Positions 45,191 through 56,485 of a stretch of 64,000 nucleotides of DNA are shown here, piece by piece. Both the position numbers and the translations under genes were made by a program. Under the pieces are notes generated by a model. It did not search any database and was not told where the DNA came from. It was given only the letters and a program-made list of their open reading frames with translations. Numbering within the stretch: position 1 is the first letter of the stretch; each line of letters starts with the position of its first letter. Location: contig NZ_VTDQ01000006.1 of the NCBI RefSeq assembly GCF_015627175.1, positions 1 to 64,000 of the forward strand, given 5' to 3'. Source of the DNA: Acinetobacter pollinis. GTDB lineage: Bacteria > Pseudomonadota > Gammaproteobacteria > Pseudomonadales > Moraxellaceae.

Positions 45191-46048
45191 TTAGTGCGTA
45201 TCTAATTTATCAAACCCTTTTACCAACGTATCTAATTCTTTAGTCTGTTCTAAAAATGGCTCTAACTGAGAAAGTCTTAATGCACATGGACCATCACAAC
45301 GCGCTTTATCTGGATTTGGATGTGCTTCTAAAAATAAACCAGCAAGACCAGTTGCCATACCTGCGCGTGCTAAAGTACTAATTTGAGCACGACGACCACC
45401 TGCAGAATCTGCACGCCCACCTGGTGTCTGAAGCGCATGAGTTACATCAAAAAATACAGGAACATTCATTTCCTTCATGATGTCTAAGCCAAGCATATCG
45501 ACCACAAGATTGTTATAGCCAAAAGCAGAACCACGTTCGCATAAGATGAGCTTATCATTACCTGCTTCTAAACATTTTTGCAAGATATGATCCATTTCTC
45601 TTGGTGCTAAGAACTGTGCTTTTTTAATATTGATGATCGCGCCTGTTTTTGCAATCGCTTCAACAAGATCTGTTTGACGACTTAAAAATGCAGGAAGTTG
45701 AACTATATCTGCGACTTCAGCAATGGGTGCTGCCTGATATGGCTCATGTACATCTGTAATAATAGGAATATTGAGTTGCTTTTTAAGCTCGCCCAACCAT
45801 TCGATACCCTTTTCTAGACCTGGTCCACGAAATGAGTGCAAGCTAGAACGGTTTGCTTTATCAAAACTTGCTTTAAAAACGTATGGAATTTCTAAACGTT
45901 TACAAATTTCGATATAAGATTCTGCAATTTCAAATGCTAAATCTTTAGATTCAAGTACATTCATTCCGCCGAATAGTACAAATGGCAAGTGATTTGCCAT
46001 TTGTATATCGCCTAAACGTACAATTTCCTGAGGTTTTAATTGTGACAT
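45191..46048 (-). CDS. kdsA: 2-dehydro-3-deoxyphosphooctonate aldolase (KDO-8-P synthase)
   Basis: Condenses PEP with arabinose 5-phosphate to make KDO 8-phosphate, the precursor of the lipopolysaccharide inner-core sugar. 285 residues. PEP-site segments: [61 protein letters not shown], the [15 protein letters not shown] loop, and [18 protein letters not shown] precedes the ATG. It lies between pyrG and eno on the same strand, 40 bases from eno. Confidence 0.97.
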   Translation of the reverse strand: MSQLKPQEIVRLGDIQMANHLPFVLFGGMNVLESKDLAFEIAESYIEICKRLEIPYVFKASFDKANRSSLHSFRGPGLEKGIEWLGELKKQLNIPIITDVHEPYQAAPIAEVADIVQLPAFLSRQTDLVEAIAKTGAIINIKKAQFLAPREMDHILQKCLEAGNDKLILCERGSAFGYNNLVVDMLGLDIMKEMNVPVFFDVTHALQTPGGRADSAGGRRAQISTLARAGMATGLAGLFLEAHPNPDKARCDGPCALRLSQLEPFLEQTKELDTLVKGFDKLDTH

Positions 46049-46067
46049 TTAAACTTCCTAAGTAACC

Positions 46068-47771
<1,704 letters not shown>

Positions 47772-47930
47772 CTATAAAGCAAAGTCATTCAGCATCTATT
47801 CACATAACAATTCACAGTTGCGCATATTATCACCGATTTATTTTAATTTGAATGCGCAAACTGAATATTTGCAATCTCGTTTTTCTTGTTATAATAGTAA
47901 GTTCGTAATGTAAATTAGAAACGTATAAAC

Positions 47931-48455
47931 ATGAACAGAAAGCTTCTTATTTGTGGTGCTATCATGGTAGGTTTAGTTTTAACCGCCTGTTCTAAAAAAG
48001 AAGCACCCGAAAATAACGATAAACAATCTCCAGAGCAAACAACACAACAAAATGTCGCTTCGGAACAATTACAATCAATTAATAAAGATGGGGACAATGC
48101 ATCTGCACCTATGGCAGAGCCTGAGCATAAACATGCACATGATGTTCCACCAGAGCATCATAGTGAGATAAATGCAGAACAACCACCTAAAATGGTTGAA
48201 GTTGAACGCGAACAGACTGCAAATACAACCACTGAAATTCGCAGAGAATATAAATCTGAGACGCCTAAAAAGTCAGATAAAGATACAACACCTGCAACTT
48301 CTCCTGAAGTTCACGTAGAAAAAGTATCAACTGCTTCTGCGCCTGAAGTAGTGAAACCAAAACATCATCAAACAGCAAAACCACAAAGTGGCAACTTGTC
48401 AGAAGATGATGCCGTCGCTGCTGCAATGTCTGCTGCTAAACCAGCACTAAACTAA
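47931..48455 (+). CDS. Small lipoprotein of unknown function
   Basis: 174 residues. MNRKLLICGAIMVGLVLTAC is a lipoprotein signal with the lipidated Cys20. The remainder is low-complexity and hydrophilic, rich in Glu, Lys, Pro, Thr, His and Ala (AEPEHKHAHDVPPEHH and similar), without predicted domains, and ends SEDDAVAAAMSAAKPALN. It is likely an unstructured envelope lipoprotein. It is transcribed divergently from pyrG (225 bases) and ends at a strong terminator shared with the convergent aspA. I do not recognise a family. Confidence 0.78.
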   Translation: MNRKLLICGAIMVGLVLTACSKKEAPENNDKQSPEQTTQQNVASEQLQSINKDGDNASAPMAEPEHKHAHDVPPEHHSEINAEQPPKMVEVEREQTANTTTEIRREYKSETPKKSDKDTTPATSPEVHVEKVSTASAPEVVKPKHHQTAKPQSGNLSEDDAVAAAMSAAKPALN

Positions 48456-48470
48456 ACCTATAAGATAAAT

Positions 48471-48503
48471 AAAAAAGCCAAGTTAATAACTTGGCTTTTT
48501 TTG
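48471..48503. terminator. Bidirectional terminator between the lipoprotein gene and aspA
   Basis: A long near-perfect palindrome: AAAAAGCCAAGTTA and TAACTTGGCTTTTT around one central base, with A and T runs on the two sides. Confidence 0.85.
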
Positions 48504-48520
48504 TTTTCTCGTTCTTGAGC

Positions 48521-49966
48521 TTAGCTTACTTGTACCACTTCTTCATCTGGAATAATTGAAATTTCTGAAACTAAGTTTTCAAATTTAAAAATTTCATCAA
48601 GCTCATCTTTTGAAAGCAAACCACGCTCTAAAACAACTTCAGGAATTGTTTTATTTTCCGCGATACATTGTTTACCAATCTCATCACACAATGAATGACC
48701 CAATAAAGGATCAAGTAAAGTTACGATCCCCACACTACGCATTACTTCATCACGACATACTTCTTCATTGGCAGTAATGCCTTGAATACATTTCTCATCT
48801 AATGTACGAATTGCTTGTGTCAAAATTTGAATAGATTCGTGTGTTGAATAAGCAATTACAGGCTCCATTGCATTTAACTGCATTTGCCCTGCTTCAGCAC
48901 CAAAAGTAATTGTTAAATCATTACCAATCACTTTAAATGCAATTTGATTGACCACCTCAGGAATAACAGGATTCACTTTTGCAGGCATAATTGAAGAACC
49001 TGCTTGCATCTGAGGTAAATTAATTTCATTTAGACCCGCACGTGGACCAGAACTTAATAGACGTAAATCATTACTAATTTTTGAAAGTTTTACAGCTAAA
49101 CGTTTTAACGTACTCGAAACAATAATAAAGACACCACAGTCACTGGTTGCCTCGACATAGTCTGCAGATGGTTTAACATTTAAACCTGTGACTTGCTCTA
49201 AATGCTTAGTAACCAGTTTTGCATAACCAGGTACTGTATTTACACCTGTTCCAATAGCTGTTGCACCCAAATTGATTTCTAAAAGAAGCTCACGAGTTTG
49301 TTTAATTAAGCTCATATCTTCTTTGAGTAATGTTGCAAAGGCATGGAACTCTTGACCCAATGTCATCGGTACAGCATCTTGTAATTGAGTACGCCCCATT
49401 TTAATTACTGTTTTAAACTCAAGTGCCTTTTGGCTAAGAGATGCAATTAAATGTTGTAGCTTTTCAAAGAGCTCATCTAACACGCTGTAAGTTGCCAGAC
49501 GTAATGCTGTTGGATATACATCATTGGTCGACTGTGATTTGTTTACATGATCATTGGGATGAAGTACATCGTACTTACCTTTACGATGCCCCATCATTTC
49601 TAAAGCAATATTTGCGATGACTTCATTGGTATTCATATTAATTGATGTACCAGCCCCACCTTGGTATACATCTAATGGAAAAGATGCTTCCCAATTTTCA
49701 GGATGATCAATTAACAAGTCGCAGGCTTTTTGAATAAGTTCGCTTTGCTGTTCGCTCAGTCTTCCAACGGCTAAGTTTGCTCTTGCAGATGCTTTTTTAA
49801 CTTGCGCAAGGGCACGAATAAAATGTGTTTGCTGACCAATCGTTAAAGTTGAAATATTAAAGTTTTCTAACGCTCTTAACGTGTGGATACCATAATAACG
49901 ATCTGCTGGTACTTCTTTTGTTCCCAATAAATCCTTTTCGATACGAATCAATGGCGACGTATTCAT
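48521..49966 (-). CDS. aspA: Aspartate ammonia-lyase
   Basis: Deaminates L-aspartate to fumarate and ammonia, feeding the TCA cycle. 481 residues, fumarase/aspartase superfamily. Motifs: [22 protein letters not shown] at the N-terminus, [18 protein letters not shown], the [14 protein letters not shown] active-site segment, [17 protein letters not shown], and the flexible signature loop [12 protein letters not shown] with the catalytic serine. AspA rather than fumarase FumC is indicated by its N-terminus and [10 protein letters not shown] region. AAGGG precedes the ATG. A 290-base leader with hairpins separates it from the Lrp-type regulator upstream on the same strand. Confidence 0.94.
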   Translation of the reverse strand: MNTSPLIRIEKDLLGTKEVPADRYYGIHTLRALENFNISTLTIGQQTHFIRALAQVKKASARANLAVGRLSEQQSELIQKACDLLIDHPENWEASFPLDVYQGGAGTSINMNTNEVIANIALEMMGHRKGKYDVLHPNDHVNKSQSTNDVYPTALRLATYSVLDELFEKLQHLIASLSQKALEFKTVIKMGRTQLQDAVPMTLGQEFHAFATLLKEDMSLIKQTRELLLEINLGATAIGTGVNTVPGYAKLVTKHLEQVTGLNVKPSADYVEATSDCGVFIIVSSTLKRLAVKLSKISNDLRLLSSGPRAGLNEINLPQMQAGSSIMPAKVNPVIPEVVNQIAFKVIGNDLTITFGAEAGQMQLNAMEPVIAYSTHESIQILTQAIRTLDEKCIQGITANEEVCRDEVMRSVGIVTLLDPLLGHSLCDEIGKQCIAENKTIPEVVLERGLLSKDELDEIFKFENLVSEISIIPDEEVVQVS

Positions 49967-50120
49967 AAATTACCCTTTTGGTATTGTACAGTCATAACAA
50001 CTCGAAATAGTTATCATGATATATGAAGCCCATAAACAATAAAGTGATTTTCTTCACTTTATGCAATAAATTCCATATTTTCATTGGTCTATGGGTATTT
50101 ATTTTAAAGAACTCCATTTC

Positions 50121-50146
50121 AAGGTAGTTAAAAAAACTACCTTTTT
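50121..50146 (+). terminator. Orphan terminator-like hairpin facing right in the aspA leader
   Basis: A 9-bp stem AAGGTAGTT/AACTACCTT with an all-A loop is followed by TTTTT on the plus strand. No plus-strand gene precedes it, since aspA and the regulator gene both run the other way. It either ends an unannotated plus-strand RNA or is structure in the aspA leader. Confidence 0.45.
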
Positions 50147-50170
50147 GATGTTTTTTTTCACTGAAATATA

Positions 50171-50196
50171 AAAAAAGAGGTTAAAACCTCTTTTTT
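50171..50196. terminator. Terminator of the Lrp-type regulator gene
   Basis: A 12-bp stem AAAAAAGAGGTT/AACCTCTTTTTT around AA, about 60 bases after the regulator stop codon. A/T tracts on both sides. Confidence 0.75.
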
Positions 50197-50256
50197 AGTC
50201 ATTTTTAGCTTGGCAAGTTCATCAAATTTAAATTAAAAATGAAGCTTTTTTATAGA

Positions 50257-50757
50257 CTATGGTCGTAATTTTTCAGCTTTTGTATTCAGTTTAAGTTGGT
50301 GAGTTTCCTTCACCATTTGCATGACAGGATAACTTCTTGTTTCCTTCACCCCGGGTAATTTCCAAAGCACTTGACCCGAAATACGGCGAAAGTCTTCCAT
50401 ATTTTTACTGCGTACTTTTAATACAAAATCAAAGCCACCACTGGTCATATGACACTCAAGAATTTCAGGAAAGCTTTTCACCGCTTCAACAAAATCATCC
50501 AAAACATAAGATGTTGTTTTATCTAGCAAAACCTCAACAAAAATCAAAAATCCTGCGTTTAATTTCTCTGGATTAAGATGTGCATGGTAGCCCAAAATAT
50601 ACTTTTCAGAAACCAGTCTTTGTACGCGTGCTAAAACTGCTGTTGCTGATAAATTTACCAATTCAGCAAGTTTAGTATTAGAAATACGACCATCTTTTTG
50701 TAGTAAGTCTAATATTTTCAAATCGATTCGATCTGGTTGGAAGTTAACTTCAGGCAT
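50257..50757 (-). CDS. Lrp/AsnC-family transcriptional regulator, probable PutA regulator
   Basis: 166 residues. The N-terminal winged helix-turn-helix is RIDLKILDLLQKDGRISNTKLAELVNLSATAVLARVQRL. The C-terminal RAM ligand-binding domain shows GFLIFVEVLLDK, ILECHMTSGGFDFVLKVR and LWKLPGVKETRSYPVM. Lrp-type proteins sense amino acids. It is divergent from putA with 114 bases between, the usual arrangement for a proline-responsive activator (PutR/BkdR type). Since the PutA here lacks its own DNA-binding domain, a separate regulator is expected. The proline ligand is an inference. Confidence 0.9.
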   Translation of the reverse strand: MPEVNFQPDRIDLKILDLLQKDGRISNTKLAELVNLSATAVLARVQRLVSEKYILGYHAHLNPEKLNAGFLIFVEVLLDKTTSYVLDDFVEAVKSFPEILECHMTSGGFDFVLKVRSKNMEDFRRISGQVLWKLPGVKETRSYPVMQMVKETHQLKLNTKAEKLRP

Positions 50758-50871
50758 AGCATAATTCTCTAAAAAGAGCCCAAAAAATAGTGAGTTATTC
50801 TGTCACGATTTTGCAATGATTCGGCTTATTAAGCAACGCCAATTTGTCACATATTTTTAGGACGTGATGAT

Positions 50872-53800
50872 ATGAGTACACAACGCCACAATGTATTTTT
50901 TCGCCCTGCAACTTTCGAAGATATTACCCCTCTTCATGGCAAAACATTGCTTGAAAATGCCATTAATTCAAATTGGCGTCGTACAGAGACTGAAGCCGTT
51001 GAAACATTATTAAATTTCACGCAAGTTTCGCCCGAACTCGATAAGAAAATCTATGATTTGGCTTTCCAACTTTCACAACACCTCCGTGAAAATAATAAAG
51101 CATCTGGAAAAGCAGGTATTGTTCAAGGACTACTACAAGAATTTTCGCTTTCTTCACAAGAAGGCATCGCACTTATGTGTCTTGCAGAAGCATTATTACG
51201 TATTCCCGATACAGCAACACGTGATCAGCTCATTCGTGACAAAATTAATCAAGGAAACTGGAAGTCTCATATAGGACAAAGTAGCCTTGTTTTTGTAAAT
51301 GCAGCTGCATGGGGTCTAATGCTTACAGGAAAACTGATGGCACCTCCTGCGCAAAAAAGTTTATCAGGTATGCTCACTTCTCTTCTTGCACGAAGTGGAC
51401 AAGGCATTATCCGTAAAGCTGTAGACGTTGCAATGCGTATGATGGGTGAACAGTTTGTTACTGGTGAAACCATTGGCGAAGCACTAGAAAAATCAAAAAT
51501 ACTTGAAAAAGAAGGCTTTCTTTATTCTTACGATATGCTTGGTGAAGCCGCACTTACAGATCATGATGCGAAGCGTTATATGGCAGATTATGTCAATGCT
51601 ATTCATGCAATCGGTAAAGCTTCTCAAAATAAAGGCGTTTACAAAAGTGCTGGCATCTCGATTAAACTTTCTGCAATTCACCCACGTTATTACCGTGCAC
51701 AGTACGATCGTGTACACGATGAACTGTACCCACGCATTGTTGAACTTGCAAAACTCGCAAAACAATACGATATTGGCTTAAATATTGATGCCGAAGAAAG
51801 TGAGCGATTAGAACTTTCACTAGAGCTTTTAGAACGTCTTTGCTTCGAACCTGAACTTGCAGGCTGGAATGGAGTTGGCTTTGTAATTCAAGCTTACCAA
51901 AAACGCTGTTTCCCACTTGTAGATTACATTGTTGATCTTGCAAAACGCAGTGAAAAACGCTTAATGATTCGTTTAGTGAAAGGTGCATACTGGGATAGCG
52001 AAATTAAAAAAGCACAAGTCGAAGGTTTATCTGACTACCCTGTGTTTACACGCAAAGTGCATACAGACCTTTCATATATTGCCTGTGCAAAAAAATTATT
52101 GGCTGAACCTGACTATATTTACCCTCAGTTTGCAACACACAACGCACAAACGCTTGCGACTATTTATGAACTGGCTGAACCCGAAAAATATGTCGCAGGA
52201 CAATATGAGTTTCAATGCCTACATGGTATGGGCGAACCTCTATACAAACGTGTTGTCAATAAACTCGGAATTCCGTGCCGTATCTATGCACCTGTAGGCA
52301 ATCACGAAACGTTATTGGCTTATTTAGTACGCCGTTTACTTGAAAATGGCGCAAACACGTCGTTTGTCAACCGTATTGCAGACAAGACCATTCAAATTGA
52401 TGAATTAATTCAATCCCCAACTGATGATATTCAGCGTCAAGCAATGCAAGAAAAAGTCATTGGTGCAAAACATCCTAATATTCCTTTACCACAAGATTTA
52501 TATGGTCAGGACAGACTCAATTCGGCAGGTACAGACTTAGCAAACGACCATTGTCTATTTGAACTGAATGAAGTTGCAAAAGCTTTATACGAACATCAAT
52601 GGCTCAGCAAACCGCTAATTGCAAATGTAGAGATTGAAAAAGTTACGCAAGGAAAACCTGTCGTTAATCCTGCTCAACATAACGATGTTGTTGGATCAGT
52701 GATTGAAGCAGATGAAAACGATGTTGAACATGCTTTAGTTCAAGCTGAAGCTATGCAGTCTACTTGGGCACATATGTCTGTGTTAGCACGTGCAAAACAT
52801 TTAGAAACCGCAGCAGATGCGATGCAAGCTCAACTTCTTGAGCTGATGGTTTTACTTTGCCGTGAAAGTGGAAAAACTTACATGAATGCAATTGCAGAAG
52901 TACGTGAAGCAATTGATTTCTTACGCTACTACGCAAAACAAGCAGAAACATTCTCTGCGACACAACCAATTAAACCATTAGGTACGATTTTATGTATTAG
53001 TCCATGGAATTTCCCATTGGCTATTTTTACAGGTCAAATTGCTGCTGCACTGGTTACAGGAAACTGTGTCATTGCAAAACCTGCTGAACAAACGCCACTT
53101 GTTGCATACGAAGCTGTTAAAATTTTACACGAAGCTGGTATTCCTGAAGCTGCTTTGCAATTTTTACCAGGACAAGGTGAAACTGTAGGGGCAAAACTCA
53201 GCGGAGATTCACGCGTTCAAGGAATTATGTTTACAGGCTCGACAGAAGTTGCAAAAATTCTTCAAAAAACAGTGGCTAAGCGTCTTACCCCTGAAGGTAA
53301 TCCAGTCACGCTTATTGCAGAAACTGGTGGACAGAATGCCATGATTGTCGACTCATCTGCACTTACAGAGCAAGTCGTGCTTGATGTCGTTAGCTCTGCA
53401 TTTGACAGCGCAGGACAACGCTGTTCAGCTTTACGTATTCTCTGTGTACAAGAAGATTGTGCAGAGAGTGTCATGACGATGCTTAAAGGTGCAATGAAAC
53501 AACTTCGCCTAGGTAACCCACATTATCTAAAAACAGATATTGGCCCTGTAATTGACGTTGAAGCGCAAGAAAACATTGAACGCCATATTGCAAAAATGAA
53601 ATCTAAAGGTTATGCAATCCATCAACTTACTTTAGATGAACCATTGCAAAAACAAGCAATTGAACAAGGCACATTCATACCACCGACAATGATTGAATTG
53701 CCAAACTTAGATGATTTAGAGCGTGAAGTTTTTGGACCTGTTTTACACGTCATTACTTACAAACAAAATGAGCTTGAACAACTTATTGGCCGTATTAACG

Positions 53801-54624
53801 ATAAAGGTTATGGGCTTACCATGGGTGTTCATACACGTATTGATGAAACCATCCAAAAAGTGATTGACCTTTCAGAAGTGGGGAACTTATACGTTAATCG
53901 CAACATTGTAGGTGCTGTTGTTGGTGTGCAACCATTTGGTGGCGAAGGACTCTCAGGCACTGGCCCCAAAGCAGGTGGCCCACTCTATGCATATCGCCTA
54001 ACACAAGGTCATGCATTTAAAAATGTTCAAACACCTTTTGCAGTAAAACGTGAAATGACCGAAATACCAAAAGAGTATTTTAATCATTTCCATACGTTTA
54101 AAGCATGGGTAGAAAAAACATTCCCTACATTAGACATTCAACAGCATCAGCCATTTATGGTTGGCCGTACATATGAGCTTCAAGGGCCTACAGGTGAAAG
54201 TAACCATTACACCATGCAACCACGTGAAAGAGTTTTGAGCTTAGCAAACACAGATCAAGAATTTGTAGATCAACTACTTAGCATCTTTGCTGTAAATGCA
54301 CAGCCTGTAATGAAAAAAGGAACTCCTTTTTTTGAAAAATATCAGGCCCAAATGCCAAAAGAAATTGTTTCACGTATTGCAGTCATTTCATCACTCCATG
54401 AAGAAGCTTTCGATGCCGTTCTACATCACGGCGATGAAGAGCAATTGATGCAAACACAACAAGCGATTGCCTCACATCAAGGTGCGATTGTTTCGATTCA
54501 TCATCTAGCATCAGAGAGTCGCGATATTCCTGTAGAGCGTCTCGTCATAGAACATGCAGTCAGTATTAATACGACAGCTGCAGGTGGTAATGCGAGTCTA
54601 ATGACCATGGAGGAGTCTGCTTAA
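50872..54624 (+). CDS. putA: Bifunctional proline dehydrogenase / glutamate-semialdehyde dehydrogenase
   Basis: PutA oxidises proline to glutamate in two steps with substrate channelling, passing electrons to the quinone pool. 1,250 residues. PRODH barrel: GISIKLSAIHPRY, GLNIDAEESERLELSLEL, RLVKGAYWDSEIK. ALDH domain: LCISPWNFPLAIFTG, the glutamate in ETGGQNAMIVD, the catalytic cysteine in SAGQRCSALRI, and GGEGLSGTGPKAGGP. The C-terminal domain runs beyond residue 1060. The N-terminal ribbon-helix-helix repressor domain of E. coli PutA (1,320 residues) is absent: the protein starts directly with the helical arm. Control probably comes from the divergent Lrp-type regulator. Confidence 0.97.
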   Translation: MSTQRHNVFFRPATFEDITPLHGKTLLENAINSNWRRTETEAVETLLNFTQVSPELDKKIYDLAFQLSQHLRENNKASGKAGIVQGLLQEFSLSSQEGIALMCLAEALLRIPDTATRDQLIRDKINQGNWKSHIGQSSLVFVNAAAWGLMLTGKLMAPPAQKSLSGMLTSLLARSGQGIIRKAVDVAMRMMGEQFVTGETIGEALEKSKILEKEGFLYSYDMLGEAALTDHDAKRYMADYVNAIHAIGKASQNKGVYKSAGISIKLSAIHPRYYRAQYDRVHDELYPRIVELAKLAKQYDIGLNIDAEESERLELSLELLERLCFEPELAGWNGVGFVIQAYQKRCFPLVDYIVDLAKRSEKRLMIRLVKGAYWDSEIKKAQVEGLSDYPVFTRKVHTDLSYIACAKKLLAEPDYIYPQFATHNAQTLATIYELAEPEKYVAGQYEFQCLHGMGEPLYKRVVNKLGIPCRIYAPVGNHETLLAYLVRRLLENGANTSFVNRIADKTIQIDELIQSPTDDIQRQAMQEKVIGAKHPNIPLPQDLYGQDRLNSAGTDLANDHCLFELNEVAKALYEHQWLSKPLIANVEIEKVTQGKPVVNPAQHNDVVGSVIEADENDVEHALVQAEAMQSTWAHMSVLARAKHLETAADAMQAQLLELMVLLCRESGKTYMNAIAEVREAIDFLRYYAKQAETFSATQPIKPLGTILCISPWNFPLAIFTGQIAAALVTGNCVIAKPAEQTPLVAYEAVKILHEAGIPEAALQFLPGQGETVGAKLSGDSRVQGIMFTGSTEVAKILQKTVAKRLTPEGNPVTLIAETGGQNAMIVDSSALTEQVVLDVVSSAFDSAGQRCSALRILCVQEDCAESVMTMLKGAMKQLRLGNPHYLKTDIGPVIDVEAQENIERHIAKMKSKGYAIHQLTLDEPLQKQAIEQGTFIPPTMIELPNLDDLEREVFGPVLHVITYKQNELEQLIGRINDKGYGLTMGVHTRIDETIQKVIDLSEVGNLYVNRNIVGAVVGVQPFGGEGLSGTGPKAGGPLYAYRLTQGHAFKNVQTPFAVKREMTEIPKEYFNHFHTFKAWVEKTFPTLDIQQHQPFMVGRTYELQGPTGESNHYTMQPRERVLSLANTDQEFVDQLLSIFAVNAQPVMKKGTPFFEKYQAQMPKEIVSRIAVISSLHEEAFDAVLHHGDEEQLMQTQQAIASHQGAIVSIHHLASESRDIPVERLVIEHAVSINTTAAGGNASLMTMEESA

Positions 54625-54641
54625 CTTAAGTTTTACTCCTT

Positions 54642-54714
54642 GGAGGCAATGTTTTCAAACGATAGATGACTAGGCGTAGTTCACGTTGTTTGTTAAGATT
54701 GCCTCTCTTTTTTT
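54642..54714 (+). terminator. Terminator-like structure after putA
   Basis: GGAGGCAAT (54642-54650) can pair with ATTGCCTCTC (54698-54707) across a 47-base insert, with a seven-T run after the right arm. It is an unusually long-looped terminator; the insert may fold separately. Confidence 0.5.
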
Positions 54715-54735
54715 CTAGCATGTAATCATCCATTT

Positions 54736-55821
54736 ATGACATCTGCATATCAGCAACAACTGCAAGCCAAAATTGAGCGTATTACAGCCCAGTTTGAAGC
54801 ATTTAATCCGCCAAAATTAGAAGTTTTTGACTCTCCTAGTGACTACTTTAGAATGCGTGCAGAATTTCGTATCTGGCATACAGATGACGATATGTTCTAT
54901 GCAATGTTTGAACGCGATGAAACAGGAAAGAATAAAAAAGCCGTTCGTGTCGATCATTTCCCTATTGCCTGTCATGCAATTAATGACCTTATGCCGAAGC
55001 TCCTAGACGCACTCAAGGGGCAGAAAAATTTACACCATAGACTCTTTGAAATCGACTTTTTGGCAAGCTTAAGTGGTGAAATGCTCGTCAGCCTTATTTA
55101 CCATCGTAAACTTGATGAAGACTGGCAAAACCTTGCACAAGCCCTTTCAAAACAGCTGAATATTAAAATTATTGGTCGCAGTCGTGGTCAAAAACTCGTT
55201 TTAAGTGACGATTTTGTGGTTGAAAAATTAGATGTAGACCATCGAACATACTTCTATAAACAAATCGAAAATGGCTTTACTCAGCCAAATGCAATTGTTT
55301 GCCAAAAGATGTTGCAATGGGCATCGGATGTTGCAGACACATGTCAAGGTGACCTACTTGAACTTTACTGTGGTAACGGAAACTTTACATTGCCATTATC
55401 TACAAAATTTAACCGTGTTTTGGCAACAGAACTTGCAAAATCTTCTGTACATGCTGCCGAATGGAATATTAATAAAAATGCTATTCATAATATTCAAATT
55501 GCACGACTTGCTGCGGAAGAGTTTACGCAAGCTTTCCACGGTGAACGCGAATTTAGACGCCTCCAAGAAGCAAGCATCGATATTTCTAGTTATGACTTTG
55601 GTACAGTTTTCGTCGATCCACCACGTGCAGGTATAGATCTCGACACATTAAAGCTATTACAAAACTTCAAACACATTATCTATATTTCATGTAACCCAGA
55701 CACATTGGTAGAAAATTTAGACATACTCTGCCAAACACATCATATTCAACGCTTTGCATTATTTGATCAATTTCCGCACACACATCATGTAGAAAGCGGC
55801 TTACTATTGACTAAAAAGTAA
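54736..55821 (+). CDS. trmA: tRNA (uracil-54-C5)-methyltransferase
   Basis: TrmA makes ribothymidine at position 54 of the T loop in nearly all tRNAs, using AdoMet. 361 residues. Motifs: [15 protein letters not shown] near the N-terminus, the AdoMet site [25 protein letters not shown], and the catalytic cysteine in [10 protein letters not shown]. It lacks the N-terminal TRAM domain of RlmD/RlmC paralogues, which supports TrmA. It is a single gene after putA, with its own terminator. Confidence 0.95.
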   Translation: MTSAYQQQLQAKIERITAQFEAFNPPKLEVFDSPSDYFRMRAEFRIWHTDDDMFYAMFERDETGKNKKAVRVDHFPIACHAINDLMPKLLDALKGQKNLHHRLFEIDFLASLSGEMLVSLIYHRKLDEDWQNLAQALSKQLNIKIIGRSRGQKLVLSDDFVVEKLDVDHRTYFYKQIENGFTQPNAIVCQKMLQWASDVADTCQGDLLELYCGNGNFTLPLSTKFNRVLATELAKSSVHAAEWNINKNAIHNIQIARLAAEEFTQAFHGEREFRRLQEASIDISSYDFGTVFVDPPRAGIDLDTLKLLQNFKHIIYISCNPDTLVENLDILCQTHHIQRFALFDQFPHTHHVESGLLLTKK

Positions 55822-55829
55822 TGCTAACT

Positions 55830-55865
55830 GGAGAGAGTATAAAAATAAGTACTCTCTCTTTCTCC
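55830..55865 (+). terminator. Terminator of trmA
   Basis: GAGAGAGTA (55831-55839) pairs with TACTCTCTC (55850-55858) around an A-rich loop, followed by TTTCTCC. Confidence 0.65.
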
Positions 55866-56127
55866 TTGATATATCAACTTTTCTGATCATCATCAAATCT
55901 ATTTATCTAAATTACTTTTAATTGAAAATTACGATAATTTTTTGATTTTATTAAATTGTTTCAAAATATGAATAAAAAGACATCATTTTAAATCATTAAT
56001 TACTTGTTTTTACGATAGTTAAACTTTTGGACCCATTTTAAATAGAAATAATGTACATTTGTATAAGAAAACAGGCTTCTTGTATTTTTATTTTTTTTAT
56101 TTATATTTCAAGAAATGTTAGGTTGCA
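55866..56127. other. AT-rich region upstream of a small Cys-containing gene
   Basis: Together with the trmA terminator this is a 306-base stretch without a gene, made largely of A and T. Apart from the promoter candidate listed at 56027 I see no hairpin or open frame that I can support. Confidence 0.6.
56027..56054 (+). promoter_or_regulatory. Putative promoter of the small Cys-containing gene
   Basis: TTGGAC (56027-56032), a 16-base spacer and TAATGT (56049-56054), about 70 bases before the start codon at 56128. Confidence 0.4.
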
Positions 56128-56367
56128 ATGAACGCTCTTATGAGTATTTGGCAAAAATTATTTAATTCGAAACATGAGCAAAACAGTCAGAAAAACAATA
56201 TGGCCTGTATTGAAAATGACTGCTCATGTAAAAGTAATGAACAGTTGATTCAAGCCTTAAAAGCTGCACATGATGAATATGTGGTAAGGGGTATTAAACG
56301 TGTTCTTATGTCTAGAGGCTTTAGTCGTAAAGAGTTAGATCAATTTAAGCAGCATACTATCCATTAA
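56128..56367 (+). CDS. Small Cys-containing protein of unknown function
   Basis: 79 residues, no signal peptide. The first 25 residues are polar. Then comes a short cysteine cluster MACIENDCSCKS (three Cys at spacing 5 and 2). A helical C-terminal half follows: NEQLIQALKAAHDEYVVRGIKRVLMSRGFSRKELDQFKQH. The clustered cysteines could hold a metal ion or an Fe-S cluster, but three ligands are not enough in a monomer. It is a single gene with a promoter-like sequence upstream, between trmA and prmA. No family recognised. Confidence 0.65.
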   Translation: MNALMSIWQKLFNSKHEQNSQKNNMACIENDCSCKSNEQLIQALKAAHDEYVVRGIKRVLMSRGFSRKELDQFKQHTIH

Positions 56368-56485
56368 ACAAAGATAAGCGGTCTAAAATAGATCGCTTAT
56401 TAAAATCTACTTTTCACCACTCCCTATATATCCCAATTTTCGTTACAATAGATTGAATTAACTCCCAAACAATTAGGTTATTTGC

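Noticed and set aside
51493-52297. Several 70-110 codon frames on both strands inside putA
   Set aside because: They lie inside the conserved proline dehydrogenase domain and arise from codon bias of the real frame.
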